Of a DNA stretch of 15,494 nt, positions 7,573 to 15,494 are shown one piece after another. Where the stretch lies: the NCBI GenBank assembly GCA_964510855.1, contig CAZEDB010000028.1:1-15494 (forward strand). The letters run 5' to 3'. The stretch's first letter is position 1, and every line of letters starts with the position of its first letter. The notes under the pieces were generated by a model, which worked only from the letters and a program-made list of their open reading frames with translations, made no database searches and was not told the DNA's origin. Made by a program: the position numbers and the translations under genes. Source of the DNA: UBA8828 sp964510855 (GTDB taxonomy: Bacteria > Verrucomicrobiota > Verrucomicrobiia > Opitutales > UBA953).

Positions 7573-10500
7573 ATGCGTCCTGACATCCCTTATTTCCAAG
7601 AAGACATTGCTCTTAAAAACACCATCGCAGCTCCCGCTGACTCCAAGCCCCGCTTTAATTGGCGCGAGTCCGTACCGGCGGTCAATTTAAGTGCGACTGC
7701 TCATCCTGCAACCAATCCTGCTGACCTCGCTGACCTGCTCGGCGAAGCCTTAACCAATCTCTTGGTGGCACGCCGAGAGTCTGATGCTATCTTCACGCCG
7801 CAAAATCGCGACTTCGTCGCAGCCGTTGCCATTGAAGTTGCTTTCCAATTACAGAAGTCGGGTGCCGAGGTGACGCAGACTCAAGTCTTGAGCGCGCTCG
7901 AGTCTTCGCTCGTGCGCCACAATCGCCACGATTTAGCCAAGAGCCTGCTTTTCTCGCGTGCCACTCCTGAGCCCTTAGCAGGCTCCTCCTTGCAGGTTAC
8001 CACCAAGCTCATGCGCCGGAATCACCAGCTCGTGAATTGGAAGCCTGGCAAAATTGAAATCGCGGTTCGTAAAGCGTTCCTGACCCTTAATCTTGATTCA
8101 TCGCCCGCTGAGGCAGTGGCTGCAGGCGTTTCGCGCCGCGTTGCCCAGTCGGATCTTGCCATGATCGGTATCGAGGAAGTGCAAGACCTCGTGCAGGAGG
8201 AGTTGATGGCACAGGGCCACTTCAAGGTCGCCACTTCCTATATCCTTTATCGTGCGGAGCGTGCGCGTCAGCGTGAGTTAGCTGCGGCGGCCGGCCCCGT
8301 GATTGAGGACCGTCAAGAAACCCTCCTAGTTGTTAAGCGTGAAGATGGCACCACCTACTTCTGGGATGGGGCTTCGCTCCGCGCCCGCGTGGCTTTTGCG
8401 GCCAAGGGCTTGGTGTTTGACCTAACGCCTGAGGCGATCGAGGCCTTCTTACGTGCTGGTCTCTTTAATGAGATGAGCGAGGCTGACTTGCGTAAAACCA
8501 TTGAGCTCAATGCCAAGACCCTGATTGAGAAGGATGCCGACTTCGCGAAGTTTGCCGGCCGTATCTTACTTACCTTTATTTACGAAGAAGTTCTCGGTTG
8601 GGACATCCTACGCGATGGTCCAGCGCTGCTGGCTGAGTTCCACCGCAAGGCCTTTGTTAATTATGTTGAGCGCGGCATTGCGATTCATCGTCTCACGCCC
8701 GAACTCAAGAAGTACAACCTCGAGAAGTTGGCCGCTGCACTCGACCCTTCGGCTGACCTCGACTTCGATTTCTTAGGTATCCAAACCCTCTATGACCGTT
8801 ACCTGATTATTGATAAGACGGTAAAGCCAGCTCGTCGCCTAGAAGTCCCTCAGTTCTTCTGGATGCGTGTGGCGATGGGTCTTTTCCATCACGAGCCTAA
8901 GGGTCGCGACGAGTGGGCTATCAGCCTGCACGCCCTCTACAAGGATCGTCGTTTCTGTAGCTCCACGCCTACGCTCTTCAATTCCGGCACGCTCCATAGC
9001 CAGCTGTCCTCCTGCTACCTCTACAAGGTTGATGACTCGATTGAGTCCATCATGCAGCGCGGGATTGCCGAAAATGCTTACCTCTCCAAGTGGGCCGGTG
9101 GCTTGGGCGGTTCATGGACGGCGGTACGCGGTACGGGTTCCTACATCAAGGGTACCAATGGGGAGTCCCAAGGCATCATTCCTTTCCTTAAGTTGCACAA
9201 TGACCAGCTAGTAGCGGTGAATCAGGGCGGCAAGCGCCGCGGCTCGGGTTGTGCCTACCTCGAGACCTGGCACAATGACATTGAGGAGTTCCTCGAGCTC
9301 CGTCGTAACACCGGCGATGACCGTCGTCGTGCGCACGACATGAATACTGCCAACTGGATTCCAGACCTCTTCATGAAGCGCGTGGAAGGTCGTAAGAATT
9401 GGACGCTCTTCCATGCCAACCAAGTCCCTGACTTGCACGAAACCTACGGCGCTGAGTTTGAGCGCCGCTACGAGGCCTACGAAGCCCTAGCTAAGGAAGG
9501 CAAAATCTTTAGCAAGGAACTCCCCGCCATCGAGCTCTGGAAGAAGATGCTCTCGATGATTTTCGAAACCGGTCACCCTTGGATCACCTTCAAGGACCCT
9601 TGCAATGTGCGCTCCCCTCAGGACCACGTCGGTGTGATTCACTCCTCCAACCTCTGCACGGAGATCACGCTTAACACCTCGGCTGATGAAACCGCGGTAT
9701 GTAACCTGGGTTCGATTGTACTCGAGCAGCACCTCGACGCTAAGGGTGAAATCGACCACCCCCGTCTGCGTGAAACCGTGCGCGTAGCCTTACGTGCGCT
9801 GGATAACGTGATTGATATCAACTTCTATCCTACCGAGGCGGCACGTACCTCGAACCTCCGCCACCGCCCCATTGGTATGGGCGTGATGGGTCTGCAAGAC
9901 TGTCTCTACCGTCGTGACACCTCATTCGCCTCGCAAGCCGCGGTCGAGTTTAACGACGAGATTATGGAGGCCATTGCCTACTACGCCTACGAGGCTTCCT
10001 CGGATCTGGCCGGTGAGCGGGGTGCCTACAGTACCTTTAAGGGTTCGAAGTGGGATCGCGGTCTGCTCCCTCAAGACACCATCGACCTGCTCGAGAAAGA
10101 GCGCGGTCTCCCCATCGAAGTACCACGGGGCGGTAAGATGGATTGGAAGCCCGTGCGCGAGAAGATTGCCCGTCAAGGCATGCGCAATTCTAACGTCCTC
10201 GCCATCGCCCCTACCGCCACCATCTCGAACATCGTGGGCAACTGCCCTTGCATCGAGCCGACGTACAAGAACCTCTTTGCTAAGAGCAATCTCTCGGGAG
10301 AGTTCATTGAGCTCAACGGTTCGCTGGTACGCGACCTGCGTAAGCGTGGTCTGTGGAATCCTGCCTTAGCCGACATGCTTAAGTATGCGGACGGTGAAGT
10401 AGCGGAAATCGAAGGCATCCCTGAAGATCTCAAACACAAGTACCGCACGTCCTTTGCGATTGAGCCTAAGTGGATTATTGAAGCCGCCGCCCGCCGTCAA

Positions 10501-10773
10501 AAGTGGATCGACCAAGCTCAATCCGTGAACCTCTGGCTCGCCAGTAACGACATGAAGGATCTCTCCCACATGTACCGTCATGCCTGGCGCGTAGGTCTTA
10601 AGACCACCTACTACCTCCGCACCCTCGGCGCTTCCAACATTGAGAAGGCTACCATCTCGGCGCCGACGGCGGCTCAGCCCACCCCAGCTCCCAAGGTGCC
10701 TACGGAGGCTGAGAAGGCCCAGTGCTCGCTCGAGGCCAAGATGCGCGGCGAAGTCTGCGAGTCCTGCCAGTAA
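7573..10773 (+). CDS. nrdA: Class I ribonucleotide reductase large subunit (R1) with three ATP-cone-like repeats
   Basis: This 1066-residue catalytic subunit reduces ribonucleoside diphosphates using the radical supplied by NrdB. It is ~300 residues longer than E. coli NrdA because of an extended regulatory N-terminus. A degenerate ATP-cone lies at ~50-130 (its second half ends in DLAKSLLFSRA), a canonical one at ~143-235 (GKIEIAVRKAF, then VATSYILYRAER), and a third at ~249-342 (TLLVVKREDGTTYF) aligns with the single E. coli cone. Chlamydia NrdA is also a triple-cone enzyme. Catalytic residues: Cys481 (SSCYLY), Asn693, Cys695 and Glu697 (SSNLCTEI), Cys710 (AVCNLGS), the radical pair Tyr1013-Tyr1014 (TTYYLRT), and C-terminal CESC (Cys1062, Cys1065) for thioredoxin or glutaredoxin recycling. 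No frameshift or missing residue was found. No Shine-Dalgarno precedes the ATG. Confidence 0.98.
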   Translation: MRPDIPYFQEDIALKNTIAAPADSKPRFNWRESVPAVNLSATAHPATNPADLADLLGEALTNLLVARRESDAIFTPQNRDFVAAVAIEVAFQLQKSGAEVTQTQVLSALESSLVRHNRHDLAKSLLFSRATPEPLAGSSLQVTTKLMRRNHQLVNWKPGKIEIAVRKAFLTLNLDSSPAEAVAAGVSRRVAQSDLAMIGIEEVQDLVQEELMAQGHFKVATSYILYRAERARQRELAAAAGPVIEDRQETLLVVKREDGTTYFWDGASLRARVAFAAKGLVFDLTPEAIEAFLRAGLFNEMSEADLRKTIELNAKTLIEKDADFAKFAGRILLTFIYEEVLGWDILRDGPALLAEFHRKAFVNYVERGIAIHRLTPELKKYNLEKLAAALDPSADLDFDFLGIQTLYDRYLIIDKTVKPARRLEVPQFFWMRVAMGLFHHEPKGRDEWAISLHALYKDRRFCSSTPTLFNSGTLHSQLSSCYLYKVDDSIESIMQRGIAENAYLSKWAGGLGGSWTAVRGTGSYIKGTNGESQGIIPFLKLHNDQLVAVNQGGKRRGSGCAYLETWHNDIEEFLELRRNTGDDRRRAHDMNTANWIPDLFMKRVEGRKNWTLFHANQVPDLHETYGAEFERRYEAYEALAKEGKIFSKELPAIELWKKMLSMIFETGHPWITFKDPCNVRSPQDHVGVIHSSNLCTEITLNTSADETAVCNLGSIVLEQHLDAKGEIDHPRLRETVRVALRALDNVIDINFYPTEAARTSNLRHRPIGMGVMGLQDCLYRRDTSFASQAAVEFNDEIMEAIAYYAYEASSDLAGERGAYSTFKGSKWDRGLLPQDTIDLLEKERGLPIEVPRGGKMDWKPVREKIARQGMRNSNVLAIAPTATISNIVGNCPCIEPTYKNLFAKSNLSGEFIELNGSLVRDLRKRGLWNPALADMLKYADGEVAEIEGIPEDLKHKYRTSFAIEPKWIIEAAARRQKWIDQAQSVNLWLASNDMKDLSHMYRHAWRVGLKTTYYLRTLGASNIEKATISAPTAAQPTPAPKVPTEAEKAQCSLEAKMRGEVCESCQ

Positions 10774-10795
10774 GCCTGCTCTGCACGCTAAACCC

Positions 10796-10826
10796 AAAGA
10801 GGCGGCTTAACAGCCGCCTCTTTTTT
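10796..10826 (+). terminator. Intrinsic terminator of nrdBA
   Basis: GAGGCGGC (10799-10806) and GCCGCCTC (10813-10820) form a perfect 8-bp stem with loop TTAACA, extended by AAA/TTT to 11 bp, followed by six T (10821-10826). It lies 22 bp after the nrdA stop. On the minus strand the hairpin is followed by TTTGGG, so it may also weakly stop the convergent operon ending at 10892. Confidence 0.95.
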
Positions 10827-10891
10827 GTGGGTAGGTAGGGAGTCTTCGTAACTTAACCACGCTGCTCGGCCCTTGCCTCTAAGCCGCTTAT

Positions 10892-11599
10892 CTAGCGTCC
10901 GGCACCTGCTGGTTTACGGGCGCCACCGGGTGCGGGATTGTTTGACGCATCCGCTTCTAGGTCTCGGCTTTCCTCGATGGCGCGTGTCTCGACAGTGCCA
11001 TTGGCTAATTTAGCTACAAAAATGACGCTACGACGGGTTGGGTCGAGAATGACGCGCGAGCTCATAAGTACGCGTGGTTGGGCTCCAGGAACAGGGGCCA
11101 TCATCACGACTTCTTCGGTGCGGCGTTCGCTAACGACGGGCGAGGCGACTTGTCCACCCGCCACTAAGTTAAATGTACTCTTGCCGATCCAACCCTGGAT
11201 TGGACCGCCGGTTAGGTTGACAAAGCGCACGCTGCCCCAGGGGTGCGACCGCTCAGAAATTTCTACCGCCATGGCTTGTGGGGGGGAGGAAGGAACGAGC
11301 AAGAGTGCGACGCGCTCAGCGTTTTCAGCTAATTTAGTTTGTACGTACGGCTTCCATGTTGGCGGTAGCCCAGGCTCGGTAGCCGGCACCTTCTGCAGCA
11401 AGGTCCAGACTTCGCCTGCTCGGCCCTTGGTAGTCTCTAAGGGGCACAAGCGCAGGATTCGAATCGGCTTGGGTTTGCCTGCACCGTCATCAAACGCGAG
11501 TTCAGGGGCAGGTGTCGCAGGGTCATTCCACCACATGGGGAATACGTCTGCCGCTGGACAGGTAGCGGCAATTAGAAGAAGGGCAATAAAGGGTCTCAC
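10892..11599 (-). CDS. Secreted protein of unknown function, coupled to Verru_Chthon cassette protein A
   Basis: I do not recognise a named family for this 235-residue product. Residues 1-17 (a hydrophobic run ending in CPAA before DVF) look like a signal peptide, with no proper lipobox, so it is probably periplasmic or surface-exposed. The mature part is mostly beta-type sequence; the segment WGSVRFVNLTGGPIQGWIG (~120-138) is the most distinctive. The tail after ~215 is Gly/Ala/Pro/Asn-rich and likely disordered. The start is GTG at 11599-11597, and the upstream gene's TGA overlaps it in GTGA, implying translational coupling. No Shine-Dalgarno is seen, consistent with reinitiation. Context suggests a role in the same envelope or pilus-like system as its partner; this is inference only. 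Confidence 0.85.
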   Translation of the reverse strand: MRPFIALLLIAATCPAADVFPMWWNDPATPAPELAFDDGAGKPKPIRILRLCPLETTKGRAGEVWTLLQKVPATEPGLPPTWKPYVQTKLAENAERVALLLVPSSPPQAMAVEISERSHPWGSVRFVNLTGGPIQGWIGKSTFNLVAGGQVASPVVSERRTEEVVMMAPVPGAQPRVLMSSRVILDPTRRSVIFVAKLANGTVETRAIEESRDLEADASNNPAPGGARKPAGAGR

Positions 11600-14500
11600 G
11601 GTGCAGGAATCCAGCGGAAGTCGGTGATGACGAAGCGTCGACCAAGTGCAAGGTTAGCTGGTTTAATAGCTGGATTGCGTTGCGACATATCAGCCACCTC
11701 ACCCTTGCTTCGTTTAATGCGAGTGCGGTAGTCAGGGTCGGGAATCGTCGCTTCCTCAGCTTGGGGGACAATCCAATCTGGCGTGCGCTGTACGGTAATC
11801 TCACACCAGGCACTGGCGCCTTTGTGTTCGCCGTAAGCACGGATGACGAAGGTATCGGAACGGGCGGAGAGGTGCGGGCCGATGGCGGTAAGAATATCCG
11901 ATTGCAGAATCATATCAGGTCTTCCGAGCGCGACGGGTGCTTCAGCGGCAACTCCCGAGGGAGAGAGAGCAGCGGCTTGCGGTAAGCGCGCGAGTGCGGT
12001 TGTGCCGATAGCCGTTGCTACGATATCAGGGTTGAGCCCAGCAGCATCGATGGCTGCCTGTAGGCTACCCTTGCGACCATTGACATCGGCTTTGAGACGA
12101 CGGTTTACAAAATCAGCCAGGCACATGAAAGGACCGCGTGCTCTGACTTCGGTGACGATGGCCTGAGCTAAGAGATCGAGGGCAGGACTTCCCTCGGCCA
12201 AGCTGCGATAGGTACGCCAGCGATTAGTTTCTCCAGACTCAACGCTTTCACCTGCGGGAGGTTGAAGTCGGGAGAAGGGGTGATCGGGTCGCTTTTCTAA
12301 TCCGTTGGCCAAGGCGCCGAAACCTCCGGTGAGTTGGGCCTTCCAAGCTTCGACTGAAGTTGAATTAACATTGAAAGTACCCTCTTGCAGGAGTTGCCGA
12401 GCGGTGGTGGAAGGGTCTAGCAGGGCTTCCCTGCGCTTTTCGGCTGCAGCTAATGCGGTGGCAGCTTCAGATGCTGAGGCAGGCGCATCGGTACGGCTCA
12501 GCCAGAAGCGGTGGCGACGATTGGCGATCGCGTCGGTATTGCCAGCTACGAAGCGCTCAGCTGCTAATTGCAGGGTGGTGTGAGGCTGATTGACCGTTCC
12601 ATCTTCCGATGTCGATGTGCCGCCATTTAAGCCCGAGAAGAAGGCTTTATCCCATAGACCCAGATTGGCCGCAAACGAAAGGTCGATGCGTTCTAGGGGT
12701 GTCCCTCCTGAAGTTGGGCTGGGTGGCCAATACAAGACTTGATCAAGCGCATCTAATCCGATGTGAGCGTAGCTATTGCCAATGGCATACGCTGGATCGA
12801 AATCGAGTTCACCGATGTCCGCGTGGGTAAGTTGAGCAATGGAGAGTAGGGGACGGCGAGGAACTTGGAAGAGAATGGTGGTTCGCGTTCCTGAGCCAGG
12901 GAAGTGAGAGTCACCCCAGGACGCCTGATTTTTTTCAGGCACATTGCCGGGCCAAAATTGAAGTTCGGTTAATGGGTCGCCCGACAAGGTCTTGATGCTC
13001 GCCTGCCAACCGGGTGCGGTAGCGGATTGACCATCCCAATTACGAGGGTCTGCTAATTGCGCGCGAGGATTGAGGGCGAGCAAGGGAATGGGGAAGCCGT
13101 TGGTCTCGGCAGCAGAGCGTAGTCTTAGTTCAGTGATGGCGAAGAAACGTTTGTCGGGTAGATTGCGGGTGCCGTCGACGGCGCTTGAGCGCGGATAAGG
13201 TTGTCCGCGTACAGCGCCATCGGTACCGGCTGGAACGAAAGCCGTGTTCGCACGAAAACTCACACGCTGCAGGAGGTGCTCGTCGGAGTGGTCGCTGGCT
13301 GATGCAATAGAAGATTCCCCTAGCCAAGCCCACCAACCTGGGGCAGACGAGGAGGTTGCATGTCGATTGGCGCGGTAGAGGTGAATGTCAAAAGCGTTCA
13401 CTTGTCCGACGTCGCCAACTAACATCTCAACGATTAGGGGCTCGCTTCCGGAACCCGTTGAGGAAGGTGTAACCAGCGAATCGAGAAGAGGAGCATTCTC
13501 CATGATCTCTGCCCCATCGGAAATCCGGTGTGCGTTGATGCGGTAATTACTTTGTAAATCGTAGGCGAAAGCCGCCATCGACATGTGTTGATAGGCGAGG
13601 TTGCGGTAGACCTGCCAACGATTGCCAGCTAGATTGGGTGTGAGGATACGAGTCTCGCCTGGTTCAATGCGTAGATACGCCGTTGGCGTGTATCTCCATC
13701 TTCCGGCGGGCGTTCCGCCGACCGGGTAGGTGTGGAAGCCGCGCAGGTTATAGCTGCGCTGGACGCTTGCCCCCGTTGATGTGTGGGTATCGTTTCCGAG
13801 GGTACAGGTCGCAATCGGTACGGTCGGTGCATCGGCGCGGTAGATGTTGAAGCGCGTGTTGTTAAATTGGGCCCAGGTCACGCCAATGCCTGCGAATTCT
13901 AGAGGCACGTCGTACGGGTTATGCAGGGCAACGAACGCATCTAAGCCGATGGCGAGGGTGTTCTGACAATAAATTAAGGAATGAATCATGCCCACCCGTG
14001 TGACATGGGGGGCTAGCCTTGCGCGCAGTTCGCGAATACGCGTAGCGGTCGATCCATCTTCAAGCGTAAGGGTTCGGAAATGTCGGGGTTGAGCCGTACC
14101 GTTTGCTGCTAAGGGCTGAAGGGCTGCGAGATTCGCCTTCGGGCCGAAGAGGGCAGGGGGCGTGGTTGGTAAGCTAGGTGTGTTTAAAGGGTGAGGTCGG
14201 GTGGTTGCTTGAGTGGGTGCGCCAGCTTGGAAGGTGTAAGGTGCTGAACCACGTGCGAGCCAAGTGTTGGCACTTACCGTCCAAGGCACGCCAGGGATTA
14301 CGAGGGGTTCAATCTCACGCTTGTAGAGGCGATAGTGCGAGCGAAGTAAATCCCAAGTGGGGCCGGCTACCGTGAAAGGTGCCCTTGCCCTTCCTCGAGA
14401 CTCTTCCTCAGGGATGGGCACCTCGAAGACGTAGCGGAGGGGTTCGTTATGATTCCATTCTTTGGAGGGTGCGCCTTCCGTACTCTCACTCACTCCCGCA

Positions 14501-15494
14501 TTAAGATTAAGAATGTTGCGATCAGGTGAAGGCGCCAAGCAGGTTAAATCCTTCCAGCCTTTAGTTGTGCCACTCGCAGTCGTGACGCTATCGTAAGGTA
14601 ATTCAAACGCGACCGAGAGGTCGACTTTGAGACCCCCGTCGAGCGTGTTGCTCATCACGCCGCGTGACACGCCGGTTAAGTGATGCCAGCCTGAAGCTAT
14701 ACCATTCTCTGCGGTTGCACTAGCGCCGCGGTTGTTAAGCCAGACTTGCAGATCAGCTCGGGTGCGCGTGCGGACGAGGTCGGTGCCTTCGGCGCCTTGA
14801 GCGGGTGTGCGCGCAGCAGCGGCACGAAGGTCAGCATCACGGGCTTCGCGCAGTCCTGGCACGCGACCACTTGAGCTTGCAGGATCCGCGCCCGACTGTC
14901 CAAAAGCCGCAAGGCGGAAACCTTTCCACCAGGAATTATTCGCGGTAAGATTTATCGGGGTACCCTCGGCAGGCTCGAGTAAAGGATCGGCGAGATTGAT
15001 TCGGGCTTTTAGTCCTTCATCCGACGTCCACCAAGCAATCGAACCCCCGCCCTCGGGCAGAGGAAAACCAGGACGGCGTACTTGTTCACTGGCAGGGGCG
15101 GTTGAACCTAAGTCACTGGGTCCGAGCAAACGGGCACCGCCTTGGGTTGCTCCATCATCAAGAATGCGTGCCGCTAAGGCGTCTGAATCTCCTTTGGTTA
15201 TCGTTGAGCTGGGCGTTAATTGTAAAACCGGTGAACCGGTAGGCTCAGGTGAAACCAGCCAGCCGAGAAAAATACGATTATCAGGAAGGGCAGGATCCCA
15301 AGAGCGTAAGACGGTTCCTCCTGTGCCTGTCATCCAAACGCCCGTCCACCAGCGACGCTCGGCATCGACTTGGCTGCCGGAGGAATTGATCGGGGTATAG
15401 TAGGTATTGCGTGAGGCACCGCTTGCACTGGGATCAAAAATATCCGCGCGGGCTGTAACCCGTTGGTCGTTGCCGGCGAGCAACTGCAATTGGC
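11596..15494 (-). CDS. Verru_Chthon cassette protein A-like protein (5' end outside the window)
   Basis: The visible frame is ~1,298 codons, open to the window edge; the TTG at 15489 is probably an internal Leu (preceded by in-frame CAA). It matches my recollection of the Verru_Chthon cassette protein A family, large proteins of Verrucomicrobia encoded with prepilin-like cassette proteins B, C and D. Diagnostic segments (residues counted from 15489) are IAWWTSDEGLKARINLADP (151-169), FVALHNPYDVPLEF (519-532), RRPLLSIAQLTHADIG (878-893), YAIGNSYAHI (901-910), IDLSFAANLGLWDKAFFSGL (935-954), GTFNVNSTSVEAWKAQL (1037-1053), FMCLADFVNRRL (1121-1132), LSARSDTFVIRAYGE (1207-1221) and the C-terminal GRRFVITDFRWIPAP. 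The missing N-terminus would be expected to carry a hydrophobic segment. It may be a minor pseudopilin or GspK-like scaffold; the function is unproven. No internal stop or frameshift was seen. Confidence 0.88.
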   Translation of the reverse strand, partial: QLQLLAGNDQRVTARADIFDPSASGASRNTYYTPINSSGSQVDAERRWWTGVWMTGTGGTVLRSWDPALPDNRIFLGWLVSPEPTGSPVLQLTPSSTITKGDSDALAARILDDGATQGGARLLGPSDLGSTAPASEQVRRPGFPLPEGGGSIAWWTSDEGLKARINLADPLLEPAEGTPINLTANNSWWKGFRLAAFGQSGADPASSSGRVPGLREARDADLRAAAARTPAQGAEGTDLVRTRTRADLQVWLNNRGASATAENGIASGWHHLTGVSRGVMSNTLDGGLKVDLSVAFELPYDSVTTASGTTKGWKDLTCLAPSPDRNILNLNAGVSESTEGAPSKEWNHNEPLRYVFEVPIPEEESRGRARAPFTVAGPTWDLLRSHYRLYKREIEPLVIPGVPWTVSANTWLARGSAPYTFQAGAPTQATTRPHPLNTPSLPTTPPALFGPKANLAALQPLAANGTAQPRHFRTLTLEDGSTATRIRELRARLAPHVTRVGMIHSLIYCQNTLAIGLDAFVALHNPYDVPLEFAGIGVTWAQFNNTRFNIYRADAPTVPIATCTLGNDTHTSTGASVQRSYNLRGFHTYPVGGTPAGRWRYTPTAYLRIEPGETRILTPNLAGNRWQVYRNLAYQHMSMAAFAYDLQSNYRINAHRISDGAEIMENAPLLDSLVTPSSTGSGSEPLIVEMLVGDVGQVNAFDIHLYRANRHATSSSAPGWWAWLGESSIASASDHSDEHLLQRVSFRANTAFVPAGTDGAVRGQPYPRSSAVDGTRNLPDKRFFAITELRLRSAAETNGFPIPLLALNPRAQLADPRNWDGQSATAPGWQASIKTLSGDPLTELQFWPGNVPEKNQASWGDSHFPGSGTRTTILFQVPRRPLLSIAQLTHADIGELDFDPAYAIGNSYAHIGLDALDQVLYWPPSPTSGGTPLERIDLSFAANLGLWDKAFFSGLNGGTSTSEDGTVNQPHTTLQLAAERFVAGNTDAIANRRHRFWLSRTDAPASASEAATALAAAEKRREALLDPSTTARQLLQEGTFNVNSTSVEAWKAQLTGGFGALANGLEKRPDHPFSRLQPPAGESVESGETNRWRTYRSLAEGSPALDLLAQAIVTEVRARGPFMCLADFVNRRLKADVNGRKGSLQAAIDAAGLNPDIVATAIGTTALARLPQAAALSPSGVAAEAPVALGRPDMILQSDILTAIGPHLSARSDTFVIRAYGEHKGASAWCEITVQRTPDWIVPQAEEATIPDPDYRTRIKRSKGEVADMSQRNPAIKPANLALGRRFVITDFRWIPAP

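Noticed and set aside
10938..11627. 229-codon plus-strand frame opposite the small secreted protein
   Set aside because: The minus-strand frame has a signal peptide, a coupled start and convincing context; the plus frame has none.
14807..15400. 197-codon plus-strand frame opposite the cassette protein A gene
   Set aside because: It is low-complexity Ser/Arg/Pro-rich translation antisense to a well-supported family match; a GC-rich shadow frame.
15487..15489. TTG at 15489 as the true start of the cassette protein A gene
   Set aside because: The frame continues to the window edge with an in-frame CAA, and the family has a further N-terminal part, so the gene is truncated by the window.

Overview
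The window most likely comes from a member of the Verrucomicrobiota (PVC superphylum). The evidence is a very large minus-strand protein matching the Verru_Chthon cassette protein A family, plus a ribonucleotide reductase of chlamydial architecture: three ATP-cone-like repeats in NrdA, and an NrdB without the radical tyrosine. The DNA is moderately GC-rich and densely packed. The genus cannot be fixed from the sequence.

Positions 1-3704 are the distal part of a ribosomal RNA operon on the plus strand: the last ~53 nt of 16S with an intact anti-Shine-Dalgarno core, tRNA-Ala(UGC), tRNA-Ile(GAU), a boxA-like antitermination site, a complete 23S gene held in a long processing stem, a complete 5S gene and a terminator hairpin. 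The tRNA order is Ala then Ile, the reverse of the common bacterial arrangement. Two short tandem-repeat blocks (4 x 8 bp and 3 x 14 bp) fill the gap to the first protein gene.

Positions 3820-6104 hold a convergent pair: a secreted endonuclease/exonuclease/phosphatase-fold protein (plus) and a six-helix YihY/BrkB-type membrane protein with a C-terminal winged-helix-like region (minus). Their stop codons are 2 bp apart.

Positions 6105-10826 are the nrdBA locus. A divergent promoter region carries a convincing pair of NrdR-box-like sites 32 bp apart. NrdB keeps all six metal ligands but has Leu139 where the radical Tyr normally sits, which suggests a class Ic-like (or Id-like) metal-only radical system. 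NrdA has all catalytic cysteines and a ~340-residue N-terminal regulatory region of three ATP-cone-like repeats. A strong intrinsic terminator closes the operon.

Positions 10892-15494 are a minus-strand operon end: the Verru_Chthon cassette protein A-like gene (5' end outside the window) and, coupled by a GTGA start/stop overlap, a small secreted protein of unknown function. None of the three plus-strand protein genes has a Shine-Dalgarno sequence. Each ATG follows a pyrimidine-rich, G-poor leader.
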